From: Intestinimonas timonensis
GTDB lineage: Bacteria; Bacillota; Clostridia; Oscillospirales; Oscillospiraceae
Assembly: GCF_900626145.1 (NCBI RefSeq)
Contig: NZ_LR130817.1
Span: 925,914-989,913, forward strand
Length of the DNA: 64,000 bases
Direction of reading: 5' to 3'
Shown here: piece after piece, positions 51,570-60,395 of the stretch
How positions within the stretch are numbered: position 1 is the stretch's first letter
Layout: each line of letters begins with the position of its first letter
Translations under genes and position numbers: made by a program
The notes under the pieces: generated by a model
Seen by the model: only the letters and a program-made list of their open reading frames with translations
What the model was told of the DNA's origin: nothing
Databases searched by the model: none

Positions 51570-51607
51570 TGTGATTTAATCATTTATATCGTATAATTTT
51601 TACGATA
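51570..51607 (+). promoter_or_regulatory. promoter/operator of the SLOG-family gene
   Basis: TTGTGA (51570-51575), 17 nt, TATAAT (51593-51598). The inverted repeat ATCGTA/TACGAT (51589-51594 and 51602-51607) overlaps the -10 box. Confidence 0.75.
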
Positions 51608-51633
51608 AACACAACTATACGGGAGGTAGAACT

Positions 51634-52110
51634 TTGGGCGGAAAAAGCTGTTTTTTCATCGGACACCAAGAGGCATCAGAAGAGATTTATCCGGTATTGT
51701 ATGCGGCTGTTGAGCAGCATATTTTAGAATATGGCGTCACAGAATTTATCGTCGGCCACTACGGCGGATTTGACCGTCTTGCAGTGTCAGCAGTCAAAGA
51801 AGCAAAGCGTTTCTACTCGGAAGTGAAGCTCACTTTGTTGCTTCCATACCATCCGGCGGAGCGGCCCATCCCAACTCCAGATGGATTTGACAGCACCTTC
51901 TATCCACCAGGGATGGAAAGCGTTCTGCGCAAGGTCGCAATCGTGAGAGCAAATCGCTATGTTGTGGATTATGTAGACTACCTCATCGCCTATGCGTGGC
52001 ACCCCGCCAGCAATGCGCGGGAGTTACTGGAGCATGCTCAAAGGCGAGAACGGAAAGGCAAAATAGCCGTTTCGGTGTTACAACATAATTTTCTTCCAGC
52101 AAAAAATTGA
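51634..52110 (+). CDS. SLOG-family (Rossmann-like nucleotide-sensing) protein
   Basis: 158 residues. Strand-loop pattern CFFIGHQEASEEIYPVLYAA, then FIVGHYGGFDRLAVSAVKEA (the GxxGG-like SLOG loop) and KLTLLLPYHPAER; the end carries VDYLIAYAWHPASNARELLE. SLOG proteins bind nucleotide-derived signals and often act in stress or phage defence, but single-domain members like this are uncharacterised. It starts at TTG 51634 behind GGGAGG. It is controlled together with the divergent XRE gene. Confidence 0.72.
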   Translation: MGGKSCFFIGHQEASEEIYPVLYAAVEQHILEYGVTEFIVGHYGGFDRLAVSAVKEAKRFYSEVKLTLLLPYHPAERPIPTPDGFDSTFYPPGMESVLRKVAIVRANRYVVDYVDYLIAYAWHPASNARELLEHAQRRERKGKIAVSVLQHNFLPAKN

Positions 52111-52177
52111 TAAGAATTAAAGTCGCAAATTTATTCGTCAGAGGTTAGGGCTTGTTTGAAAAAAGGCGGAGATTGTG

Positions 52178-52633
52178 CTAAAGCAACAAAATAGCGATGG
52201 AGGCAAGATACACAAAGGCTAGGAAGGAAGCATCCGACTTGTCATATCTGGTGGCGATTCTGCGAAACCACTTGATTTTCTGGAAAAAACACTCCACCAG
52301 ATGGCGTTCTTTATACAGATGCCAGTCAACCGGCCAGGGATCGGAAACGTTGCTTTGCGGCGGGATCACATAGCTGGCCCCGTGCGCTGAGATATATTCC
52401 CGAATCGTCCGGGCACCATAGGCCCGGTCTGCCAGCACGGCACTCCCGCCGATTCTGACCTTTTTCAGCAGTTCAACAGCGTGAACCGAATCGTGGTCAT
52501 TTCCAGCGGAGAGAAGGAACTCCACCGGGTTTCCCAGACCGTCTACGACAGCGTGGAGCTTTGTGTTCCACCCGCCTTTGGTACGGCCAACCGCCTTATC
52601 CGCCGTTTTTTTCCCCGCCATTTGCGCTTTCAT
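52178..52633 (-). CDS. IS5-type transposase, second frame (copy C)
   Basis: 151 residues, same as the copy B second frame, with the Asp and Glu of the DDE triad. Confidence 0.88.
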   Translation of the reverse strand: MKAQMAGKKTADKAVGRTKGGWNTKLHAVVDGLGNPVEFLLSAGNDHDSVHAVELLKKVRIGGSAVLADRAYGARTIREYISAHGASYVIPPQSNVSDPWPVDWHLYKERHLVECFFQKIKWFRRIATRYDKSDASFLAFVYLASIAILLL

Positions 52634-52943
52634 GCACCTTTACGCAAGTGGAGTCCATGCTCAGGTTCTCCATATCCGCGTCCGCAGACAGTGTGTGGAA
52701 TACCGCTTCCAGAGTGCCCTCATTCCGCCATTTGGCGAATCTTGCGTATATAGACTGCCAAGGACCATAGGTCGCCGGCAGCTCACGCCACTGCGCACCG
52801 CTCCGGACGATCCAGAGCATTCCGTTGAGCATGATCCCGTTATCCTTCCGGGGACGACCCCGCTTTCCCGTTTCTTCCGGTGGCAGCAGCGGCTTGATTC
52901 GTTCCCATTGTTCTTTTGTTAATTCATATCGTTTCATGCTCAT
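52596..52943 (-). CDS. IS5-type transposase, first frame (copy C)
   Basis: 115 residues, differing from copy B only around residues 35-40 (KDNGIMLNGML instead of KDNRIMFNGML). Same overlap and A7 junction with the second frame. Confidence 0.88.
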   Translation of the reverse strand: MSMKRYELTKEQWERIKPLLPPEETGKRGRPRKDNGIMLNGMLWIVRSGAQWRELPATYGPWQSIYARFAKWRNEGTLEAVFHTLSADADMENLSMDSTCVKVHESANGGEKNGG

Positions 52944-53015
52944 AGCTTCGCATAACTTGGTTTCTTGTGCAACTTTTATTTTTCAAACAAGGCCTAGTTG
53001 TAATATGAAAAGGGA

Positions 53016-53044
53016 TTGTAAATTTCGACTTCTTGCAATATAAT
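53016..53044 (+). promoter_or_regulatory. promoter of the restriction/defence operon
   Basis: TTGTAA (53016-53021), 17 nt, TATAAT (53039-53044), followed by TAGGAGG and the GTG of the HTH gene. It starts only 22 bases behind IS copy C. Confidence 0.75.
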
Positions 53045-53077
53045 AGAATTGGACTGTTGTAAGTAGGAGGGATCGCT

Positions 53078-53290
53078 GTGCTTGACTATCTAACTGTGAA
53101 AGAAGCTGGAGAAAAGTGGAATATATCTGGCCGCATGGTAACAGTGTATTGCAACAACGGAAAGATTAAAGGCGCGGCGAAAAAAGGCAATTTATGGTTA
53201 ATCCCAGTAGATGCCGAAAAACCTCTGGACGGAAGGACGATTGCAGCAAGGAAAGCGAGGGGTGAACATGAACAAAAAACAAATGTCTGA
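53078..53290 (+). CDS. small HTH protein heading the type I restriction operon
   Basis: 70 residues: LTVKEAGEKWNISGRMVTVY, NNGKIKGAAKKGNLWLIPVD, a MerR/excisionase-like winged HTH, then a basic tail. It starts at GTG 53078 with TAGGAGG 7 nt ahead and overlaps hsdR by 23 nt. Such a gene is often found before hsdR in Firmicutes and may control the operon or modulate restriction. Confidence 0.75.
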   Translation: MLDYLTVKEAGEKWNISGRMVTVYCNNGKIKGAAKKGNLWLIPVDAEKPLDGRTIAARKARGEHEQKTNV

Positions 53291-55649
53291 ACAGGACATT
53301 AGAACAAAGTATATTACCCCTGCAATTCTGGCTGCCGGCTGGGATCGCGACTTGCAGATCAGGGAGGAAGTTTCCTTTACAAAAGGCAAGATTACAGTAC
53401 GCAGAAAAATTGTGAAGCGCGGAGAGCAAAAACGCGCAGATTATATTTTGTATTGGAAACCAAACATCCCACTGGCAATCGTGGAGGCAAAAGACAATAA
53501 CCACAATATTGCGGATGGTATGGAGCAGGCTCTAAACTATGCCGAGATTTTAGATATACCCTTTGTGTTTACATCTAACGGCGATGGATTTTCTTTTTAT
53601 GACAAGACGGCTGAACATAATGTTCAGATAGAATTGGCCTTAGATCAGTTCCCTTCGCCGGAAGACTTGTGGGCTCGTTACAAGAAATTTAAGGGTATCA
53701 CAGAGGCAAGCGAAAAAGTTGTAGCGCAGGATTATTACTACAACCCCAATGACGATAGAAAGCCCCGATACTATCAATGTAACGCGATTAACCGGGCTGT
53801 TGAAGCGGTTGCCAGTGGGCAGAATCGGTTATTGCTGACGATGGCAACCGGTACTGGTAAAACCTATACAGCGTTTCAGATTATTTATAGACTTTGGAAA
53901 TCTCGGACGAAAAAACGAATTTTGTTTTTGGCGGATCGGAATGTACTTGTAGATGACCCTATGCGTAAAGATTTTAAGTTCTTTAACGCTGATAGCAATA
54001 ATCGGAAAATGACTAAGATCCGCGACAAGAAAGTAGACAAGGCTTATGAGGTCTATTTTGCAATTTACCAGGGGGTAACAGGGCAGGTAGGCTTTGCTGA
54101 TACATATAAAGAGTTTTCTCCAGACTTTTTTGATTTGATTATCGTAGACGAGTGCCATCGCGGTAGCGTAAAAGACGATTCTGCTTGGAGAAAAATTCTG
54201 GAATACTTTAAGAACGCTACGCAGATTGGTATGACGGCCACCCCCAAAGAGACGAAGGACACCTCCAATATTGAGTATTTCGGAGAACCGATCTACACCT
54301 ATACTCTGCGTCAAGGTATTGAAGACGGTTTCCTTGCACCATATAAAGTTGTCCGTGTGGGGATTGATAAGGATTTGGAAGGTTATCGCCCCACAAAGGG
54401 TAAAAGGGACAAGTATGGGATTGAGATTGAAGATCGAGAATATAACATCAAGGATTATGACAAAAATCTGGTTCTCGAAAAGCGCACAGAACTTGTGGCG
54501 AAACGAGTATCTGACTTCTTGAAGAAAAACAATTCTCGCTTCGCTAAGACGATCTTTTTCTGTGTAGATATCGACCATGCTGCCCGTATGGCTCAGGTCC
54601 TTAGAAACGAAAATGGAGACCTGGTAAGGCAGAATCCCAAGTATGTAGTGCAGATGACCAGTGGCAGTGAGGGCGTCAAAGAACTGGAAAACTTTATGAC
54701 CGCAGATGAAGCCTATCCTGTATTGGTGACTACAAGCAAATTACTGACAACAGGTGTAGATGCAGATACTGTAAAGTTCATTGTTTTGGATAGCAATATC
54801 AACAGCATGACAGAATTCAAACAGATTATTGGTCGCGGAACAAGAATCAACGAAGAGCATGACAAGCTTTATTTCACTATTATTGACTTTCGTAATGTGA
54901 CCAAGTTATTTGCTGATAAGGATTTTGACGGTGATCCGGTGAAAGTCAAAGAAACCGATGGAGACATTCCTACGGAAGAAACGGAAGATACACCGACCGA
55001 AGATATTCCGCAGGATGAAGTACCCGAGGAAGATGGACAGGAGGTCCCGCCGGATGTTACCTTCGATCCGGATGATGATACTCCCAAACGGGTGAAATAT
55101 TATGTTAATGATGTGCCTGTGTCCATTATCAATGAACGGGTACAATATTTGGACGCAGACGGCAAGTTAATTACTGAAAGCCTTGTAGATTACACCAGAA
55201 AGAATATCCGCAAAGAGTATGCCACACTGGACGAGTTTTTGCAGCGGTGGAACAGTGCACAGAAGAAAACAGCCATTGTTGAGGAACTGGAGCAAAAGGG
55301 TATATTCTTTGAAGAACTACGAGAAGAAATCTCTAAGGATTTGGATCCCTTTGATCTTATTTGCCACATTGCCTTTGATATGCCGCCGCTGACACGAAAA
55401 GAGCGGGCCAACAATGTGAAAAAGCGCGGTTATTTTGGAAAATACAACGAGGTTGCAAAGCAGGTCTTAGAAGCGTTGCTGGACAAATATGCAGACGAAG
55501 GACTGGCCAATCTCGAAAGCATGGAGGTTTTGAAAGTACCCGATGTCGCCCGATTTGGCACGCCGGTCGAAATACTGAAGTGCTTTGGCAACAAGAAAAA
55601 ATTTATGGAAGCTATTGCAGAACTGGAAAACCAGCTGTATGTAGCATAG
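53268..55649 (+). CDS. hsdR: type I restriction enzyme R subunit
   Basis: 793 residues. N-terminal nuclease core QKRADYILYWKPNIPLAIVE followed by AKD (D...ExK). Superfamily 2 translocase: Walker A LTMATGTGKTYTAFQIIYRL, DECH box FDLIIVDECHRGS, TATPKETKDT, and motif VI IIGRGTRINEEHDK. An acidic, Pro/Glu-rich insert (about 560-610) and the C-terminal HsdM-binding helix bundle follow. It cuts unmodified DNA with HsdM and HsdS. The start at 53268 inside the HTH gene has GAGGGG upstream. It looks intact. Confidence 0.95.
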   Translation: MNKKQMSEQDIRTKYITPAILAAGWDRDLQIREEVSFTKGKITVRRKIVKRGEQKRADYILYWKPNIPLAIVEAKDNNHNIADGMEQALNYAEILDIPFVFTSNGDGFSFYDKTAEHNVQIELALDQFPSPEDLWARYKKFKGITEASEKVVAQDYYYNPNDDRKPRYYQCNAINRAVEAVASGQNRLLLTMATGTGKTYTAFQIIYRLWKSRTKKRILFLADRNVLVDDPMRKDFKFFNADSNNRKMTKIRDKKVDKAYEVYFAIYQGVTGQVGFADTYKEFSPDFFDLIIVDECHRGSVKDDSAWRKILEYFKNATQIGMTATPKETKDTSNIEYFGEPIYTYTLRQGIEDGFLAPYKVVRVGIDKDLEGYRPTKGKRDKYGIEIEDREYNIKDYDKNLVLEKRTELVAKRVSDFLKKNNSRFAKTIFFCVDIDHAARMAQVLRNENGDLVRQNPKYVVQMTSGSEGVKELENFMTADEAYPVLVTTSKLLTTGVDADTVKFIVLDSNINSMTEFKQIIGRGTRINEEHDKLYFTIIDFRNVTKLFADKDFDGDPVKVKETDGDIPTEETEDTPTEDIPQDEVPEEDGQEVPPDVTFDPDDDTPKRVKYYVNDVPVSIINERVQYLDADGKLITESLVDYTRKNIRKEYATLDEFLQRWNSAQKKTAIVEELEQKGIFFEELREEISKDLDPFDLICHIAFDMPPLTRKERANNVKKRGYFGKYNEVAKQVLEALLDKYADEGLANLESMEVLKVPDVARFGTPVEILKCFGNKKKFMEAIAELENQLYVA

Positions 55650-55659
55650 GAGAATCATT

Positions 55660-57081
55660 ATGAGTATATCGGCTACAATCAAATCAGTGCAGGATATCAT
55701 GCGGCAGGATGCCGGTGTAGATGGTGACGCACAGAGAATATCACAGCTTGTGTGGATGTTATTTTTGAAGGTGTTTGACTCCAAGGAAAAGGAGTGGGAC
55801 GCATTATCGGATGACTACACCTATATTATCCCTGACGGCTTGCGCTGGTCTGATTGGGCTGAAGATGACGAAGGTATTACCGGCGATGAACTGATTGACT
55901 TTGTAAACAATACGCTGTTCAAGACTTTTAAGGATTGGCAGTTGACAGAAGCCAGTGATCCGAAAGCGGTCTTAGTGAAGTCCCTGTTTGAGGATAGCTA
56001 TAACTACATGAAGTCCGGAACACTGATGCGCAGCGTCATCAACAAACTCAACGAGATTGACTTTGACAAGGCTTCTGACCGCCATTTATTCAACGACATT
56101 TACGAGAATATCCTGAAGGACTTGCAGAGTGCCGGAAACTCCGGCGAATATTATACGCCTCGTCCCGTTACGCAGTTTATGGTGGACATGGTCAATCCTC
56201 AGCTTGGCGAGCAGGTGCTGGATTTTGCCTGCGGCACTGGCGGTTTCCTTGTCTGTGCGCTGGAGCATTTGCGTAAGCAGGTCCATAACATTGATGATGA
56301 AAAGCAACTTCAGAAGTCTATTTTGGGTGTAGAGAAAAAACCTCTTCCTCATATGCTCTGTACCACAAATTTGATTCTGCACAATATTGATAATCCGCAA
56401 ATTAAGCATGATAACTCGTTAGGTTATCCGGTTAAAGATATTAAGCCCAAAGACAAGGTTGACATTATCTTGACCAATCCTCCTTTTGGTGGCATCGAAG
56501 AGGACGGAATTGAGGACAATTTTCCTGCAAATTATAAGACAAAGGAAACAGCGGACTTGTTCTTAGTGCTGCTGATGTACAAACTGAATCAGACCGGCAG
56601 AGCGGCAATTGTTCTTCCAGACGGCTTTTTATTCGGTGAAGGTGTCAAAACTGCAATTAAAGAAAAGTTGCTGAGCGAGTTTAACCTTCATACGATTGTC
56701 CGGCTTCCCAATGGAGTTTTTGCTCCCTATACCGGCATTAACACAAACTTGCTCTTCCTGGAGCGTGGAACAACTCAAGAAATCTGGTTTTATGAACACC
56801 AGCTCCCGGAAGGGTATAAGAACTACACAAAGACAAAGCCAATTAAGTTAGAAGAGTTTGAAGCGGAAAAAGCATGGTGGAATGCCCGAAAAGAAACAGA
56901 TTGTGCGTGGAAAGTTAGTATCGATGAGGTTAAGGCTCGAGGGTATAATCTTGACTTCAAAAATCCTTCTACGCAGTTAGAGCAAAGTATCCCTTCTCCG
57001 GAAGAGGTAATTAGAAAAACATCCGATTGTCTCACCAGAAGCAGACAAATTCTGTTGGAAATAGAGGAGTTGTTAAAATGA
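55660..57081 (+). CDS. hsdM: type I restriction-modification DNA methyltransferase subunit
   Basis: 473 residues. N-terminal helical HsdM domain (RISQLVWMLFLKVFDSKEKE), SAM-binding motif VLDFACGTGGFLVCALEHLR and the adenine-methylation motif ILTNPPFGG (NPPF). It forms M2S with HsdS and protects host DNA by N6-adenine methylation. GGAG lies ahead of the ATG, 10 nt behind hsdR; its end overlaps hsdS by 4 nt. Confidence 0.96.
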   Translation: MSISATIKSVQDIMRQDAGVDGDAQRISQLVWMLFLKVFDSKEKEWDALSDDYTYIIPDGLRWSDWAEDDEGITGDELIDFVNNTLFKTFKDWQLTEASDPKAVLVKSLFEDSYNYMKSGTLMRSVINKLNEIDFDKASDRHLFNDIYENILKDLQSAGNSGEYYTPRPVTQFMVDMVNPQLGEQVLDFACGTGGFLVCALEHLRKQVHNIDDEKQLQKSILGVEKKPLPHMLCTTNLILHNIDNPQIKHDNSLGYPVKDIKPKDKVDIILTNPPFGGIEEDGIEDNFPANYKTKETADLFLVLLMYKLNQTGRAAIVLPDGFLFGEGVKTAIKEKLLSEFNLHTIVRLPNGVFAPYTGINTNLLFLERGTTQEIWFYEHQLPEGYKNYTKTKPIKLEEFEAEKAWWNARKETDCAWKVSIDEVKARGYNLDFKNPSTQLEQSIPSPEEVIRKTSDCLTRSRQILLEIEELLK

Positions 57082-58535
57082 AAAAGCTATCTTTTCCAAC
57101 AGTGAAATTGGGAAACTTTATTTGTGAAGTAAAAGAAAAAGTAAAAAACTCAGGCATTTCTCAAGATGATTTTACTGTTTATGGAGTGACAAACACAGAC
57201 GGTATTACTGTTACAAATAACAAAGCAAGTGATGATTTGGGCAACTATACTGTTTTAAGAGAAAATCAGTTCGCCTATAATCCGTATCGAGTAAATGTCG
57301 GTTCCATTGGTTTATCTTTACCAGGTACTTTTGGGGCTGTAAGTCCTGCCTATGTTGTGTTTGAAACCAACGGACAGATTAGCAATGAGTTTTTGCTGTA
57401 TTACTTAAAAAGCTCGTTTGGAATCAATTTAATCAAATGGTATGGGGATCGTGGCGGTGTGCGTTCTGCATTGCGGTTTTCCGATCTGAAAAAGATTGAT
57501 TTTCCCGATATTACCTTGGAGCAGCAAAATAAGCTTCTGATAAAAATTAAAAAGCTCGATGAATTGCTCTGTGAACTGTATAAAAACTTGTCTGACGATA
57601 AGATCGAAATCCTTCGCCAATCTATCTTGCAGCAAGCGGTAGAAGGTAAGCTCTGTGAGCAGGACCCTAATGATGAGCCAGCTAGCGTGCTGCTTGAAAA
57701 AATTAAAGCTGAAAAAGAGCGTTTGATTGCCGAGAAAAAAATCAAAAAGCAAAAGCCACTACCTCCCATCACCGAAGATGAGAAACTATTTGTGCTGCCA
57801 AAAGGTTGGGAGTGGTGTAGAGTAGGGGCCCTTTGTGAATCATCATTAGGGAAAATGTTGGATAAAAAGAAGAACAAAGGACAGCTGCGACCATATTTGA
57901 GAAATTTAAACGTTCAGTGGTTTAAGTTTAATCTATCAGATGTTTTAGAAATGCGATTTACTGATGAGGAAAAAGATCGATATACGGTAAAATATGGAGA
58001 TGTTGTAATCTGCGAGGGCGGCTATCCTGGTATGGGAGCTATTTGGGAAAACACAGAAAATATTTATTTCCAGAAAGCCCTTCACCGGAATAGATTTTTC
58101 TTTGAAGGGATGAATTATTATTTCTTATATTACTTATACAGTATTTTTCATAACGGTAAACTAAAAAAATATTATACAGGAATGGGAATACAACACTTGA
58201 CAGGAAAATCTCTCGCAAATATTCCAATCCCAGTACCACCACTCGCAGAATTACAAAGAATAGTAAAGAAAGTTGAGATACTATTCCAGCTACTCGATAA
58301 ATTGGAGCAAGAAATTTCAAATGCAAAGCTATATGCCTCAGATCTTATAGAAGCGGTCTTGCAGGAAGCGTTTAGTGTGCAAGAAGCTGCAAAACCTGCA
58401 CAGGTTATTGAATTCCATCCGGATCAAACAACTCCGGAAACTGAATTGTTGGCAGCTGCCCGTGGCAAGATTCGGGAGGATACCTGGGAGCATCTTCGCA
58501 AACGAGCTTTGGAGATTGCCAACGAGGAAAGCTGA
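57078..58535 (+). CDS. hsdS: type I restriction specificity subunit
   Basis: 485 residues with two target-recognition domains. TRD1 begins FPTVKLGNFICEVKEKVKNS, followed by a long conserved helix (LLIKIKKLDELLCELYKNLS). TRD2 begins LPKGWEWCRVGALCESSLGK, followed by the second helix (LAELQRIVKKVEILFQLLDK). The TRDs set the bipartite target; the sequence recognised cannot be read off by eye. Low GC in the TRDs is usual. A single S gene without inverted partners, so there is no sign of phase-variable shuffling. Confidence 0.94.
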   Translation: MKKLSFPTVKLGNFICEVKEKVKNSGISQDDFTVYGVTNTDGITVTNNKASDDLGNYTVLRENQFAYNPYRVNVGSIGLSLPGTFGAVSPAYVVFETNGQISNEFLLYYLKSSFGINLIKWYGDRGGVRSALRFSDLKKIDFPDITLEQQNKLLIKIKKLDELLCELYKNLSDDKIEILRQSILQQAVEGKLCEQDPNDEPASVLLEKIKAEKERLIAEKKIKKQKPLPPITEDEKLFVLPKGWEWCRVGALCESSLGKMLDKKKNKGQLRPYLRNLNVQWFKFNLSDVLEMRFTDEEKDRYTVKYGDVVICEGGYPGMGAIWENTENIYFQKALHRNRFFFEGMNYYFLYYLYSIFHNGKLKKYYTGMGIQHLTGKSLANIPIPVPPLAELQRIVKKVEILFQLLDKLEQEISNAKLYASDLIEAVLQEAFSVQEAAKPAQVIEFHPDQTTPETELLAAARGKIREDTWEHLRKRALEIANEES

Positions 58536-59092
58536 TGGACTGGAGACGCAAACGACAAATCAGGAATTTAGTCGATGGAATTTTGGATTTAAATACCCTG
58601 CATCGTCCACCGATAGAGCTAATTCCTGCTATAATGAAACAGCGGGGGATCGTATTCGAGGAACGAGACGAGGATGATGAAGAGTTCTGCGGCGTATATA
58701 TGGTGGTAAAGCAGGCAAAAATCATCTTTGTCAATGCCAATCTTCGAACATCCCGCAAACACTTTACCATTGCCCATGAGTTGGGCCATCATTACTTAGG
58801 CCACCCATTACAAAACGGTGCTATTATCTGTGATAGTGATAGCGTTTTTGGAAAAAATAAGCCGGAACAGGAAAAAGAAGCAGACTATTTTGCAGCCTGT
58901 TTCCTGATGCCGGAAAATCTGGTCAAACGAAAGCGGACAGAGTTTTTTAATGATTGCCCGAAGCAGACAACGCTGTTCCTGGAAGATCAGCAGCTGGAAC
59001 AGCAGCATCAATTGCAGCGATATCTGAGTGACTACTTTCAAGTGTCAATGGAGGCTATGGGATATCGCCTAGACGAATTAAAGCTGGTATAG
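58535..59092 (+). CDS. ImmA/IrrE-family zinc metallopeptidase
   Basis: 185 residues with the zinc motif FTIAHELGHHYLGHP (HExxH) and the third ligand region EKEADYFAACFLMPENLV (E-x-x-A-x-x-F). Members cleave HTH repressors (ImmA-ImmR, DdrO-IrrE). No XRE domain is fused. The start overlaps the hsdS stop (TGATG), so it is translated with the restriction subunits. A plausible role is relief of a repressor such as the HTH protein at 53078, but no substrate is shown. Confidence 0.87.
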   Translation: MDWRRKRQIRNLVDGILDLNTLHRPPIELIPAIMKQRGIVFEERDEDDEEFCGVYMVVKQAKIIFVNANLRTSRKHFTIAHELGHHYLGHPLQNGAIICDSDSVFGKNKPEQEKEADYFAACFLMPENLVKRKRTEFFNDCPKQTTLFLEDQQLEQQHQLQRYLSDYFQVSMEAMGYRLDELKLV

Positions 59093-59117
59093 CACCAGCG
59101 ATAGAGGAGGACACACA

Positions 59118-60395
59118 ATGAAGCTAACTTTGAAAAACATTGGCAAAATAGGGACAGCTTCAGTTGAGATCAACGGCATCACGGTAATTGCCGGTGAAAA
59201 TAACACCGGCAAAAGCACGGTTGGACGCGCTCTTTTTGCAGTGTTTAATAGTTTTTGTAATGTTCAAAAGCAAATTGAAAACGAACGAGTCAATAGCGTA
59301 GAGAATTTGCTTGACCGGATGTATATAAATGCCGGTTCGAGATTTATAAGAATAGTGAATACAAACGAAATTGCAAAAATAATTGTTGCTCATATTGATT
59401 CATATAGGCAAGCAGAGCTTTCTGATATGCAAAAAAATATCATGGACTTGCTTGTACAATATGGTGAAGGGAAAATTGAATCTTTTGATCAAAGTACTAT
59501 TGCAGAAACGATTTCACAAATCAAAGATGTACTGAATGTCTCTGGTATCGATTTTCTAAAATCTGTACTTGCACGAAAGCTGAATGCTGAGTTTAATGAG
59601 CAAGTCTGCAATATATTTTCTGGAGATGATGGTGAAATCCAGCTCCAGATTAAAGATAAGATCATAACGGTTTCTGTTGAAAATGAAGGATCCGTAGATA
59701 TTCAGAATCCAGGCGATATCTCGTTGCACACAGAAGTTGTCTACATTGATGATCCATTTGTACTTGATGATACAAGCATGTTTTATCGGCGTATACCAAG
59801 CGCTTCTACGGATCATCGGTACCATTTGCGAAAGAAGCTGTTCTGGCCGGACACTGAAGCAAATGTTTTTGATGAGATTATTGCCAAAGATAAGCTTAAT
59901 AGTATTTATGAAAAAATATCCTCTGTTTGCAGCGGTGATATTATTCGGAGCAAGCGATCAATGCTGGGGTATCAAAGAAAAGGTAGTGACAAAGTTCTGA
60001 ATGTTCGGAATCTGTCTACCGGTCTTAAGACTTTTGTTATCTTGAAGATGTTGCTCACAAGTGGAGCGATTGAGCGTAATGGTACAATTATCTTGGATGA
60101 GCCGGAAATTCACTTGCACCCAGAATGGCAACTCCTGTTTGCTGAATTGATTGTATTGATTCAGAAGGAGTTTGGTGTCCATGTTCTCTTAAACACGCAT
60201 AGCCCCTATTTTCTGCGAGCAATTCAAGTGTACTCGGCGAAGTATGAATCTGCGGATACTTGTAAGTATTACTTGTCTGAAGTATTTGAGGATCGAGCGA
60301 ATATTACAGATGTGACTGATAATATCGATAAGATTTATGCTAAGCTTTCTCGTCCACTGCAAAGACTTGAGGATGAGAGGTGGCAAGATGGTTGA
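59118..60395 (+). CDS. AAA/ABC-type ATPase of a candidate defence module
   Basis: 425 residues. Walker A TVIAGENNTGKSTVGRALFA (residues about 22-41), long coiled or helical insert (about 60-200), ABC-like signature LSTGLKTFVILKML, Walker B GTIILDEPEIHLHPEWQLLF and the switch His in LLNTHSPYFLRAIQ. This is the AAA_15/AAA_21 class used by OLD-like nucleases and several defence ATPases; no TOPRIM domain is attached. GGAGG precedes the ATG, 25 nt behind the peptidase gene. It overlaps the next gene by 8 nt, which strongly suggests a two-protein complex. Confidence 0.85.
   Translation: MKLTLKNIGKIGTASVEINGITVIAGENNTGKSTVGRALFAVFNSFCNVQKQIENERVNSVENLLDRMYINAGSRFIRIVNTNEIAKIIVAHIDSYRQAELSDMQKNIMDLLVQYGEGKIESFDQSTIAETISQIKDVLNVSGIDFLKSVLARKLNAEFNEQVCNIFSGDDGEIQLQIKDKIITVSVENEGSVDIQNPGDISLHTEVVYIDDPFVLDDTSMFYRRIPSASTDHRYHLRKKLFWPDTEANVFDEIIAKDKLNSIYEKISSVCSGDIIRSKRSMLGYQRKGSDKVLNVRNLSTGLKTFVILKMLLTSGAIERNGTIILDEPEIHLHPEWQLLFAELIVLIQKEFGVHVLLNTHSPYFLRAIQVYSAKYESADTCKYYLSEVFEDRANITDVTDNIDKIYAKLSRPLQRLEDERWQDG

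Larger units (their letters stand above)
52148..52994 (-). mobile_element. IS5-family (IS427-like) element, copy C
   Basis: 847 bp flanked by TA (52146-52147, 52995-52996). Almost identical to copy B and in the same orientation; both transposase frames are open and the A7 run is present. Confidence 0.92.
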
